This document shows, one piece after another, positions 1 through 6,838 of a DNA stretch of 12,343 nucleotides; the first letter of the stretch is position 1; each line of letters opens with the position of its first letter. The position numbers and the translations under genes are program-made. Source of the DNA: Curvibacter sp. (GTDB lineage: Bacteria; Pseudomonadota; Gammaproteobacteria; Burkholderiales; Burkholderiaceae_C); NCBI GenBank assembly GCA_003500955.1, contig DNQP01000099.1:9356-21698 (forward strand). Reading direction: 5' to 3'. Below the pieces are notes generated by a model that worked only from the letters and a program-made list of their open reading frames with translations, did not search any database and had not been told where the DNA came from.

Positions 1-1757
1 AGCGGCTGCTCGACATCTGGCTCGTGCTGCAGGTGCGCCAGGCCGATGGCGGCCTGGCGGCACCGGTCAGCACCCTGTCCGCCGGCGCGCTGGAGCAGTT
101 GCAGCGGATGCAGGGAATGGTCAGCGAACTCGAGGCGGGCGGGGACACGCTGCTGGTGCGCAGCATCGAGCTCAATGCTGCGGGCGGCGAGGCCCGCGTG
201 CTGCTGCTGCGCTCGGTGGCCGATGTGGTGGCGCCCTATCGCCAGCTGCAGCTTCTGCTGGCTGGCATCACGGCCGGCGGCTTGCTGCTGTTTGCCGTCG
301 GCAGCGGCTTGATGGCACGCCAGCTGGCCACGCCCTTGCGTTCGCTGCTGGCGGCGACGCAGCGCCTTTCGCGTGGCGACTACAGCGTACCGCTGGAAGA
401 CACGGGCCGTCAGGACGAGATCGGCAAGCTCGCGCAGTCCTTCGATCGCATGCGCGTGGACATTGCCGAGCAGCAGGCCCAGATCCGCCATCTGGCCTAC
501 TGGGACCGCCTGACCGGTCTGCCCAACCGGGAGAACTTCCGCGAGTCGGTGCAGCAGGCCATGGCACGCAGCGCCGAGGGCCGCGAGCTGGCCGTGATCA
601 CCCTGGACCTGGACCGCTTCAAGCATGTCAACGATGTGCTGGGCTATGCCTTTGGCGACCAACTGCTCAAGACCGTGGCGGACAAACTCTCGGCCGTCCT
701 GGGCGAGGCTTCGGGCGAGCTGGCCCGCCTGGGAGGCAACGAGTTTGCCCTGCTGCTTGCACCCGCCACGCCGCAACAGGCCACCGAGCTGGCCGCGCGC
801 GTGGCGCAGAGCCTGGAGCAGCCGCTGGCCATCGCCGAGCAGACCGTCGATCTGAGCGCAGGCATCGGCATTGCGTGCTGGCCGGCCGACGCGCCCGACG
901 TGGACACGCTGCTGAGCCGCTCGGAGATCGCCATGTACGTGGCCAAGCGCAAGCTCGAAGGGCCGCTGCGCTACGACCCGGTCTTCGATTCGGTCAGTAC
1001 GCAGACGCTGTCTCTGCTCACCGAACTGCGCCGTGCGGTGGACCAAGGTGAGCTGCGCCTGTACCTGCAGCCCAAGGTGACCCTGGCCGACGGCGTGACG
1101 CACGCGGCCGAGGCGCTGGTGCGCTGGGAGCATCCGCAGCGCGGCCTGGTGCCGCCCATGCAGTTCATTCCCTTTGCCGAGCAGACCGGCTACATCCGTC
1201 AGCTCACGCTCTGGATATTCGAGGAGGCCGCACGCCTGCTGGCCACGCAGGCCGCCGCGGGCCTGCGCATCTCGGTCAATCTCTCCACACGCGATCTGCT
1301 GGACCTGGAGCTCAGCACGCGGCTGGCGCAGCTGCTGCAGAGGCATGGCGTGCAGGCCACGGCCTTCTGCCTGGAGATCACCGAGAGCGCCATCATGGAC
1401 GACCCGCAGCGGGCCGAGGCCATGCTCAACCGCCTGTCCGATCAGGGATACAAATTGTCTATCGACGACTTTGGCACCGGCTATTCATCCCTGGCCTACC
1501 TCAAGCGCCTGCCCGTGGACGAGCTCAAGATCGACAAGTCCTTCGTCATGGGCATGGAGACCGATGCGGATGACGCCACCATCGTGCGCTCCACCATCGA
1601 TCTGGCGCACAACCTGGGCCTGAGCGTGGTGGCCGAGGGCGTGGAGAACGCGGCCATCCTGGAGCGCCTGCGCGCCCTGGGCTGCGACGAGGTACAGGGC
1701 TACCACATCAACCGTCCGATGCCCGCGCCGGCCTTCATGGAATGGCTGAGAAAGTAA
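1..1757 (+). CDS. Membrane-bound HAMP-GGDEF-EAL c-di-GMP protein, 5' partial
   Basis: Probable c-di-GMP phosphodiesterase of the inner membrane. The frame is open to the window edge (first whole codon at base 3), so the true start and most of the sensor region lie upstream. Numbering from the GTG at 24: end of an extracytoplasmic region, one membrane helix (about 77-98), HAMP (about 99-148), GGDEF domain (about 158-318) and EAL domain (about 329-577). The GGDEF signature reads GGNEF (237-241), so the third position is Asn instead of Asp/Glu. The RxxD inhibitory site is absent, although DLDRFK (195-200) and the ND pair remain. The EAL domain looks intact: EALVRW (363-368), SVNLS, EITES (451-455), DDFGTG (481-486), KIDKSF, AEGVE and QGY. 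Seen: a degenerate cyclase site and a complete phosphodiesterase site. Inferred: it degrades c-di-GMP, and the GGDEF part is structural or binds GTP. It ends 10 bases before lpxC and probably shares its transcript. Confidence 0.93.
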   Translation, partial: RLLDIWLVLQVRQADGGLAAPVSTLSAGALEQLQRMQGMVSELEAGGDTLLVRSIELNAAGGEARVLLLRSVADVVAPYRQLQLLLAGITAGGLLLFAVGSGLMARQLATPLRSLLAATQRLSRGDYSVPLEDTGRQDEIGKLAQSFDRMRVDIAEQQAQIRHLAYWDRLTGLPNRENFRESVQQAMARSAEGRELAVITLDLDRFKHVNDVLGYAFGDQLLKTVADKLSAVLGEASGELARLGGNEFALLLAPATPQQATELAARVAQSLEQPLAIAEQTVDLSAGIGIACWPADAPDVDTLLSRSEIAMYVAKRKLEGPLRYDPVFDSVSTQTLSLLTELRRAVDQGELRLYLQPKVTLADGVTHAAEALVRWEHPQRGLVPPMQFIPFAEQTGYIRQLTLWIFEEAARLLATQAAAGLRISVNLSTRDLLDLELSTRLAQLLQRHGVQATAFCLEITESAIMDDPQRAEAMLNRLSDQGYKLSIDDFGTGYSSLAYLKRLPVDELKIDKSFVMGMETDADDATIVRSTIDLAHNLGLSVVAEGVENAAILERLRALGCDEVQGYHINRPMPAPAFMEWLRK

Positions 1758-1767
1758 AATCACGCCC

Positions 1768-2691
1768 ATGCTGCAGCAACGTACCCTCAAGTCCCTGACC
1801 CGCGCCGTCGGCGTGGGCCTGCACAGCGGCCAGCGCGTGGAGATCACGCTGCGTCCCGCGCAGGTCGACACCGGCATCGTGTTCCGGCGCGTGGACCTGC
1901 CGCAGCCCGTGGACATCCCCATGTCGGCCCTCGCGGTCAGCGACACGCGCCTGGCGTCGACCCTCTCCAACGGCGGTGCCAAGGTGCACACGGTGGAGCA
2001 CCTGATGTCGGCCTGCGCCGGCCTGGGCATCGACAACCTCTACGTGGACATCACGGCCGAGGAGGTCCCCATCCTCGACGGCTCCGCGGCTTCCTTCGTT
2101 TTCCTGCTGCAGAGCGCGGGCATCGAGCTGCAGAGCGCACCCAAGCGCTTCATCCGCGTGACCGAGCCCATCGAGGTGCGCGAGGGCGAGGGCGCCCACC
2201 AGAAATGGGCCCGCCTGGACCCGTACCACGGCTACAAGCTCAGTTTCGAGATCGATTTCGACCACCCGGCCGTGGACTCCACAGGGCAGCGCGTCGAGTT
2301 CGACATGAGCGTGCACAACTACAGCCGCGACATCGCGCGCGCGCGCACCTTTGGCTTCACCAAGGACGTGGAGATGATGCGTGCCAATGGTCTGGCTCTC
2401 GGCGGCGGGCTGGACAACGCCATCGTGATGGACGATTACAAGGTGCTCAATGCCGGCGGTCTGCGCTACGACGACGAGTTCGTGAAGCACAAGATCCTCG
2501 ACGCCATGGGCGATCTCTACATCCTGGGCAAGCCTCTGCTCGCGGCCTACAGCGCCTTCCGTTCCGGCCACGCCATGAACAACAAGCTGCTGCGCGAGCT
2601 GCTCAAGCGCACCGAGGCCTGGGAGACCGTGACCTTCGACAACGACAGGCTGGCCCCCAAGGGCTTCGCCCAGCCGGTGCGCGCCTGGTAG
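1768..2691 (+). CDS. lpxC: UDP-3-O-acyl-N-acetylglucosamine deacetylase LpxC
   Basis: A zinc deacetylase that catalyses the committed step of lipid A synthesis, removing acetate from UDP-3-O-acyl-GlcNAc in the cytoplasm. At 307 residues it matches the usual LpxC length (about 305). Family landmarks are all present: HTVEH (74-78, with E77 and zinc ligand H78), EVPILDGSA (99-107), the [10 protein letters not shown] stretch (211-220), [10 protein letters not shown] (240-249, zinc ligands H241 and D245) and the SGH motif (H268). The ATG at 1768 gives the standard N-terminus (MLQQRTLKS). Only a weak purine-rich stretch (GAGAAAG, 1748-1754) precedes it, so translation may be coupled to the gene ending at 1757. 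In many proteobacteria lpxC follows ftsZ; here it follows a c-di-GMP gene. In E. coli LpxC is controlled by proteolysis; nothing in this sequence shows whether that holds here. Confidence 0.98.
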   Translation: MLQQRTLKSLTRAVGVGLHSGQRVEITLRPAQVDTGIVFRRVDLPQPVDIPMSALAVSDTRLASTLSNGGAKVHTVEHLMSACAGLGIDNLYVDITAEEVPILDGSAASFVFLLQSAGIELQSAPKRFIRVTEPIEVREGEGAHQKWARLDPYHGYKLSFEIDFDHPAVDSTGQRVEFDMSVHNYSRDIARARTFGFTKDVEMMRANGLALGGGLDNAIVMDDYKVLNAGGLRYDDEFVKHKILDAMGDLYILGKPLLAAYSAFRSGHAMNNKLLRELLKRTEAWETVTFDNDRLAPKGFAQPVRAW

Positions 2692-2705
2692 AACTCAGGC
2701 GCGTC

Positions 2706-2882
2706 ATGCTGCTGTTTCGCTGGCTCATCTTCCTGTTGCTGATTGGCGCCGCCGTCTGCTTCGCCTTCTATGTCGGCACCGGCCAGGTGCGTTACCGGCG
2801 CTGGGGCCTGATCACGCTCAAGTGGACGCTGATCGCGGCCTTTGGCTTCTTCGCCGTCCTGATCCTGCAAAGAATCGCCTGA
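2706..2882 (+). CDS. Small two-helix inner-membrane protein, 58 aa
   Basis: Function not recognised. The 58-residue product has two hydrophobic helices, about residues 5-24 and 37-55, joined by a short basic loop (VRYRRWG, 28-34). The arrangement suggests both ends lie on the same side of the membrane. The start ATG is preceded by a modest ribosome site (AGG at 2697-2699, 6-base spacer). It begins 14 bases after the lpxC stop on the same strand, so it is very likely cotranscribed with lpxC. Its TGA lies inside an inverted repeat shared with the converging gene. The clean hydrophobic pattern, in-frame start and position argue for a real gene, but there is no homology evidence that I can run. 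Confidence 0.75.
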   Translation: MLLFRWLIFLLLIGAAVCFAFYVGTGQVRYRRWGLITLKWTLIAAFGFFAVLILQRIA

Positions 2883-2897
2883 GGCCCGGGCTCAGGC
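2877..2897. terminator. Inverted repeat over the stops of two convergent genes
   Basis: GCCTGA (2877-2882) pairs perfectly with TCAGGC (2892-2897). One further G-C pair (2883/2891) closes a 7-base loop, GCCCGGG. The arms contain the TGA of the plus-strand gene and the TCA (TGA on the minus strand) of the 101-residue gene. No T-run follows on the plus strand. On the minus strand the stem is followed by GATTCTTT, which is mildly T-rich. It may work as a bidirectional end signal, more plausibly for the minus transcript. Confidence 0.35.
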
Positions 2898-3197
2898 GCC
2901 GCGCTTGCGCACGGTGGCGTACGGGTCGGGAGCACCGTCCTTCTTCTTTGGCGGGTCGTCACGGGTCTTGACCGCGTCCAGCTCATTGAAGGCCGAGGGC
3001 ATCTGGCTGTCCTGGAAGGCCACCGAGTCTTCCCACATCGCCCAGTCCGACTCCAGATTGCCCTCCGTGACTTCGGGCAAGGGCGGGGGTGCCGGCGGCA
3101 GCCCGGCCGTGGGCGAGGGACGGCTGGCAGGTTTCGTGCCCTGCGTGACCGGTCGCGCCGGGGCGACGGCTGGGGGCTTGGGCTTGAAGAACTTCAT
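2892..3197 (-). CDS. Proline-rich hypothetical protein, 101 aa
   Basis: Not a family I can name. The product is soluble, with no signal peptide or membrane segment. Residues 1-45 are basic and proline-rich (KPKPPAVAPARP at 5-16, PPAPPPLPE at 34-42), so probably disordered. Residues 46-80 are acidic with aromatic residues (SDWAMWEDSVAFQDSQ, 50-65, then SAFNELD). The end is basic. The short central block looks like a helix-forming interaction segment. The ATG at 3197 lacks a clear Shine-Dalgarno site, but a good sigma70-like promoter lies about 40 bases upstream, supporting this strand over the overlapping plus-strand frame. It converges on the lpxC unit with 9 bases between stops. Confidence 0.65.
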   Translation of the reverse strand: MKFFKPKPPAVAPARPVTQGTKPASRPSPTAGLPPAPPPLPEVTEGNLESDWAMWEDSVAFQDSQMPSAFNELDAVKTRDDPPKKKDGAPDPYATVRKRGA

Positions 3198-3238
3198 GGC
3201 GTGGGTGCTCTGGGTGCTGTACGCTGGGCGTTGAACAC

Positions 3239-3267
3239 AATCTAGCGCGCGTTACGTTCGGTGACAA
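3239..3267 (-). promoter_or_regulatory. Sigma70-like promoter for the 101-aa gene
   Basis: Read on the minus strand: TTGTCA (3267-3262, five of six matches to TTGACA), a spacer of exactly 17 bases, then TAGATT (3244-3239, four of six matches to TATAAT). Transcription would start near 3232, giving a leader of about 35 bases before the ATG at 3197. It lies in the roughly 100-base gap between two divergent genes, where a promoter is expected. Confidence 0.45.
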
Positions 3268-3290
3268 GTCCGAGGCGCCGCGCCAGCGTG

Positions 3291-3295
3291 AAGGA
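3291..3295 (+). promoter_or_regulatory. Ribosome binding site that selects a TTG start
   Basis: AAGGA lies 5 bases before the TTG at 3301, but 20 bases before the next in-frame ATG (3316). The spacing fits the TTG and not the ATG, so the hydrolase most likely begins at TTG. Confidence 0.55.
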
Positions 3296-3300
3296 TTGCC

Positions 3301-4329
3301 TTGAACCACAGACTTATGGGGACTTTCCTCTTGATCCTGCTCGCCGGCCTGGCTGCAGGGCCGGTTCTGGCCGAGGACGGCCCATGGCGTGAAGGGCTGC
3401 GCCAGCGGCAGCAGGAGCGTGCGGCCGCTTCGTCGCCGGTGCCACAACCCATCACCGCGCCGGGGGACTACCGGGGCAGTCTGGTGCACGGCGGTCGCAC
3501 CCGCCTGTACCGACTCCATGTGCCGGCGAGCTACCGTGCCGATCGACCGGCCCCCTTGCTCGTGGCCCTGCATGGCGGCGGCGGCAGCATGGATCACATG
3601 GGCCGCGACGACGCCTACGGGCTGCTGTCCTTCGCCGAGCGCACGGGGCAGGTGCTGCTCCTGCCCAATGGCGCGAGCCGTCTGCGCAGTGGCAAGCTGG
3701 CCACCTGGAACGCGGGGGACTGCTGCGGCACGGCGCGCGACGATCAGGTCGACGATGTGGGCTATATCCGCGCCCTGGTGGAGCGCGTGCGGGGCCAGCT
3801 CAACATCGATGCGCGGCGCATCCGCGCCACCGGCATGTCCAACGGCGCCATGATGGCCTACCGCCTGGCCTGCGAACTGCCCGAGCTGTTCAGTGCCATC
3901 GCGGCCGTGGCCGGCACCGACAACACGCGCAGTTGCACGCCCACGCAAGCCGTGTCGGTGCTGCACATCCATGCGCGCAACGACAGCCATGTGCTGTTCG
4001 AAGGCGGGGTCGGTCCCGATGCCGTGGACCGCAAGCTGATCACCGATTTCCGCTCCGTGCCCGAGACCGTGGCGCGTTGGGTCGAACGCAACCGCTGTGC
4101 GCCCACGCCGCAGCGCGTGCTGGAAAAGGACGGTGCCTGGTGCGAGCGCTACGCGCCCTGCGCCGGGGATACGCAGGTGCAGCTGTGCGTGACGGATGCG
4201 GGTGGTCACAGCTGGCCCGGCGGGCACAAACCCCGCGGCGAGGCACCGACCCAGGCGATCAGCGCCAATGATGCGATGTGGACCTTCTTCACGGGGCTGG
4301 AAACAACACCCAGGCCTGCGTCCAGGTGA
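3301..4329 (+). CDS. Secreted PHB-depolymerase-family (CE1-like) esterase
   Basis: Alpha/beta hydrolase of the LpqC/PHB-depolymerase/feruloyl-esterase type (COG3509-like), predicted to be exported by Sec. With the TTG start, residues 1-24 form a signal peptide: short basic n-region, hydrophobic core, cleavage expected after VLA. Further features in order: the oxyanion-hole motif HGGGGS (91-96); the family block TWNAGDCCG (135-143); nucleophile elbow GMSNG (178-182, Ser180); probable acid Asp228 in HARND; and catalytic His303 in GGHSWPGG. Eight cysteines in the mature part suggest disulfides, which fits a periplasmic or extracellular site. There is no substrate-binding or lipoprotein domain. 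The substrate cannot be told from sequence: short-chain polyhydroxyalkanoate, feruloyl/acetyl-xylan or other esters are all possible. The first 30 residues after the signal are low-complexity and polar. It stands alone, 53 bases before the next gene. Confidence 0.9.
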   Translation: MNHRLMGTFLLILLAGLAAGPVLAEDGPWREGLRQRQQERAAASSPVPQPITAPGDYRGSLVHGGRTRLYRLHVPASYRADRPAPLLVALHGGGGSMDHMGRDDAYGLLSFAERTGQVLLLPNGASRLRSGKLATWNAGDCCGTARDDQVDDVGYIRALVERVRGQLNIDARRIRATGMSNGAMMAYRLACELPELFSAIAAVAGTDNTRSCTPTQAVSVLHIHARNDSHVLFEGGVGPDAVDRKLITDFRSVPETVARWVERNRCAPTPQRVLEKDGAWCERYAPCAGDTQVQLCVTDAGGHSWPGGHKPRGEAPTQAISANDAMWTFFTGLETTPRPASR

Positions 4330-4382
4330 AGCGCCGGTAAATCCGGGCCGGCAGGCTTGCACCGTCCGGGCGGGGGCGGACA

Positions 4383-6260
4383 ATGCCTGGCATGGGAATC
4401 CGCTCACGCATCCGCACCCAGGCCCAGGCCGGCTGGGCGATCGCACGCACCGACCTGCAGCTGTTCCGGCGCTACCCCCGGCTGGGGCTGGCGGCCCTGG
4501 CCATCGTTCTGGTGCCGGCTATTTACGCGCTGATCTATCTCTCCAGCGTCTGGGACCCGAACACCCGGACCAGCGATCTGCCAGTGGGGGTGGTCAACCT
4601 GGATGCGGGCTTGGTCGAGCGCGGGCGCGTCAGCAATGTCGGCGCCGAGCTGACCCAGGAACTCCTGGCCTCGGACGCCTTCGGCTTCCGTCGGCTGGAA
4701 GACGCCGACGCGGCGCGCCAAGCGGTGCGCGACGGCCGGCTGGGCTTTGCGGTGATCTTCCCGGCCGATTTCAGCGCCAATGCCTTGCCGGGCACCCGCC
4801 CCGGCAGCGGCAAGGTGGTGGTGGTGCTGTCGGAGGGCAACAACTACGCTTCGGCGGGCATGGCGCGGCGCTTCGCCGAGGAGCTGGGCCACCGCATCAA
4901 CGAGGCGCTCAACGAGAAACGCTGGGAGCAGGTGCTGGTGTCGGCCGATGGCTCGGGTCGGAGTCTGGACATGTTGCGTGTCGGGCTGGCCCAGCTGCAA
5001 ACCGGCGCCCGGACGTATGGCGAAGGTCTGGTGCGCTACAGCGCGACCGCTGCCCAGCTGGCCGCGGGTTTGAGACAGGTCGGCGCAGGTGCACGCAGCA
5101 TGGAGGCCAAATTGCCGGCCGAGGCCGACCTGCGGGCGCTGCGCAATGGCACCCAGCGGCTGGCAAGCCGCCAGCGTGAGATGGGCACGGGCCTGGAGCA
5201 GCTGCGCCAGGGTGCGACGCGTTTGACCGCCGGGGCGCAGGAGCTGCAGGAAGAAACCGCGGGCCTGCCCTTTGTTGGTGAAAAGATCGCGGCCAGTGCC
5301 GGCACGCTTGCCGACGGCGGGCGTCAGCTCGGCGAGGGATTGGGCACGGCACTGGCCGCGAACGCGCAGATGAGCCGCGGGGCGGGGCGCATCGAGGAGT
5401 CCACCGCACGGCTCACCGATGGGCTGGCGCAGCTGTCCGAGCAGCTGAGGCTCCTGTCCGAGCAGCTGCCCGAGGACAGCCGTCTGGATGAATTTGCCCG
5501 GGGCGGTGCGGAGCTCAGCCGTGCGGCCCAGAAGTTGCGGACGGGGATCGAGCTGGTGTCCTCGGCCCTGCCCGAGACCACGGGCCAGCTCAGCGGCAGT
5601 GCGCGCGGCCTGGCCGGATCGGTCCAGCCGGAAGTGGAGGTGCTGGCCCCGGTACCCAACAACGGCAGCGCGTTTGCCCCCAACATGATCGCCATGGCCT
5701 TGTGGCTGGGCGCCGTGATGTCCGTCTACGTCTTCCACATGCACTGGCTCAGCGCCGAGCACGCCCACGCCGGCCCCATGGCCCGCAGCCTGGGGCGTTA
5801 TGCCGCCCCGGCCCTGCTGGTGCTGCTGCAGACGGTGTTGATCGTGCTGGTGCTGTGCTTCGGTCTCGGGGTGGCCGTACCGGCGCCCGGGAGCTTCGCA
5901 CTCATCATGCTGGCTGCCGGGCAGGCGTTCCTGGCCATCGTCTTGGCCCTGTTACGGCTGTTCGGCGAGCTGGGCAAGCTGCTGGTCGTCCTGCTGCTGA
6001 CCCTGCAACTGGCGGCCGGTGGTGGCGTGATGCCCATCGAACTCACGGCCGACTTCTTCCGCGCCGTGCACGACTGGCTGCCTTTCAGCTGGGTCGTCAA
6101 GGCCCTGCGTGCCAGCCTGTTTGGCGCCTATGACGGCGGCTGGCTGCGGCCCTGGCTGGAGGTGGCGCTGATCGGCCTCGGCGCCCTGTTGCTCAGCGGT
6201 CTGGTGCGACGCTGGAAGATCGTGCCGGCGCAGGACTACCGGCCGGCGATCGATCTGTGA
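4383..6260 (+). CDS. YhgE/Pip-family membrane protein (ABC-2-like fold)
   Basis: A 625-residue protein with the YhgE/Pip layout. There is one N-terminal helix (about 34-55) and an N-terminal domain (VGVVNLDAG at 68-76, then GFAVIFPADFS at 121-131). A long central helical region (about 195-415) has glycines and leucines at regular heptad-like spacing. The family block PVPNNGSAFAPNMIAMALWLGAVM (split here: PVPNNGSAFAP 423-433, ALWLGAVM 439-446) opens a C-terminal domain with about five or six helices. These proteins resemble ABC-2 exporter permeases but usually lack an ATPase. In Firmicutes, relatives include the phage infection protein Pip and YhgE. No ATPase gene is nearby. An ATG at 4392 is also possible: GGCGGA (4375-4380) is only 2 bases from the chosen ATG but 11 from the alternative. 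Transport function is inference. Confidence 0.88.
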   Translation: MPGMGIRSRIRTQAQAGWAIARTDLQLFRRYPRLGLAALAIVLVPAIYALIYLSSVWDPNTRTSDLPVGVVNLDAGLVERGRVSNVGAELTQELLASDAFGFRRLEDADAARQAVRDGRLGFAVIFPADFSANALPGTRPGSGKVVVVLSEGNNYASAGMARRFAEELGHRINEALNEKRWEQVLVSADGSGRSLDMLRVGLAQLQTGARTYGEGLVRYSATAAQLAAGLRQVGAGARSMEAKLPAEADLRALRNGTQRLASRQREMGTGLEQLRQGATRLTAGAQELQEETAGLPFVGEKIAASAGTLADGGRQLGEGLGTALAANAQMSRGAGRIEESTARLTDGLAQLSEQLRLLSEQLPEDSRLDEFARGGAELSRAAQKLRTGIELVSSALPETTGQLSGSARGLAGSVQPEVEVLAPVPNNGSAFAPNMIAMALWLGAVMSVYVFHMHWLSAEHAHAGPMARSLGRYAAPALLVLLQTVLIVLVLCFGLGVAVPAPGSFALIMLAAGQAFLAIVLALLRLFGELGKLLVVLLLTLQLAAGGGVMPIELTADFFRAVHDWLPFSWVVKALRASLFGAYDGGWLRPWLEVALIGLGALLLSGLVRRWKIVPAQDYRPAIDL

Positions 6261-6274
6261 GCGTGGCGCGCTCA
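6258..6274. terminator. Small inverted repeat over the yhgE-like and ruvC stops
   Basis: TGAGCG (6258-6263) and CGCTCA (6269-6274) form a perfect 6-bp stem with a 5-base loop, TGGCG. The arms include the TGA of the plus-strand gene and the TCA (TGA) of ruvC. No T-run follows on either strand, so a standard intrinsic terminator is doubtful. Three of the six pairs follow automatically from two facing TGA stops. Confidence 0.25.
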
Positions 6275-6838
6275 GTGACCGCGGCCGCCGCGGTACATGC
6301 CTGTGTTCTTGCGCTGCAGCGGCGAGACGGCGGCCATGCGGCGCATGGCCTCGCCCGCGTGCGCCTGGGTGATGGCCAGGCCCAAGGCGTCGGCCGCGTC
6401 GGTGCCAGGCAGGCCGGGCAGCTTGAGCAGGCGGCGCACCATTTCCTGCACCTGGGGCTTGGTGGCGCGTCCATGGCCCACCACTGCCTTTTTCATCTGC
6501 AGGGCCGTGAACTCCGAGACCGTGAGGTTGCGTGACACCAGGGCCGTGAGGCAGGCGCCACGGGCCTGGCCCAGCAGCAGGGTGGACTGCGGATTGACGT
6601 TGACAAAGACGATCTCCACCGCCGACACCGTGGGCTGGTAGCGGGACACGACTTCGCAAACCCCGTCGAACAGCACCTTCAGGCGCGCCGGCAGGTCGCC
6701 GAACTCCAGGTGCGTGGTCTTGATGGTGCCGCTGGCGACATAGCGCAGTGCGTTGCCCTCGACATCGATCAGGCCGAAGCCCGTGGTCTGCAGCCCGGGG
6801 TCGATCCCGAGGATGCGCATGGGGGCGGTTGTGCTCAT
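6272..6838 (-). CDS. ruvC: Holliday junction resolvase RuvC
   Basis: A dimeric endonuclease that resolves Holliday junctions during recombinational repair, working with RuvAB. The 188-residue product has all four acidic catalytic residues: D13 in GIDPG (11-15), E75 in VEIVFVN (74-80), and D147 and D150 in [11 protein letters not shown] (145-155). The basic C-terminus ([13 protein letters not shown]) is also typical. The start at 6838 forms an ATGA overlap with the stop of the upstream gene, suggesting coupled translation. The ATG at 6820 (MRILGID) would give the more usual family N-terminus, and neither has a visible Shine-Dalgarno site. The frame stays open to 7330, but that extension lies on top of another gene. 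ruvA and ruvB do not follow; the next gene converges. Confidence 0.97.
   Translation of the reverse strand: MSTTAPMRILGIDPGLQTTGFGLIDVEGNALRYVASGTIKTTHLEFGDLPARLKVLFDGVCEVVSRYQPTVSAVEIVFVNVNPQSTLLLGQARGACLTALVSRNLTVSEFTALQMKKAVVGHGRATKPQVQEMVRRLLKLPGLPGTDAADALGLAITQAHAGEAMRRMAAVSPLQRKNTGMYRGGRGH

Noticed and set aside
1735..2571. 278-codon minus-strand frame opposite lpxC
   Set aside because: lpxC is certain on the plus strand, and this frame's product (V/H/E/G/D-rich) is typical antisense noise.
3231..3258. TTGAAC, 16-base spacer, TACGTT as a plus-strand promoter for the esterase
   Set aside because: The -10 matches only three of six bases and overlaps the better minus-strand promoter. It is possible, but too weak to list.
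4333..4352. GCCGG/CCGGC stem after the esterase as a terminator
   Set aside because: Five base pairs, a 10-base loop and no T-run; such repeats arise often in GC-rich DNA.
2983..4446. 487-codon minus-strand frame over the esterase
   Set aside because: It runs across the esterase, its divergent promoter region and the small gene in another frame. The product is His/Arg-rich without recognisable motifs.
4404..5768. 454-codon minus-strand frame under the YhgE-like gene
   Set aside because: Antisense shadow; Gln/Gly/Ala/Arg low-complexity product, no domain, no start context.
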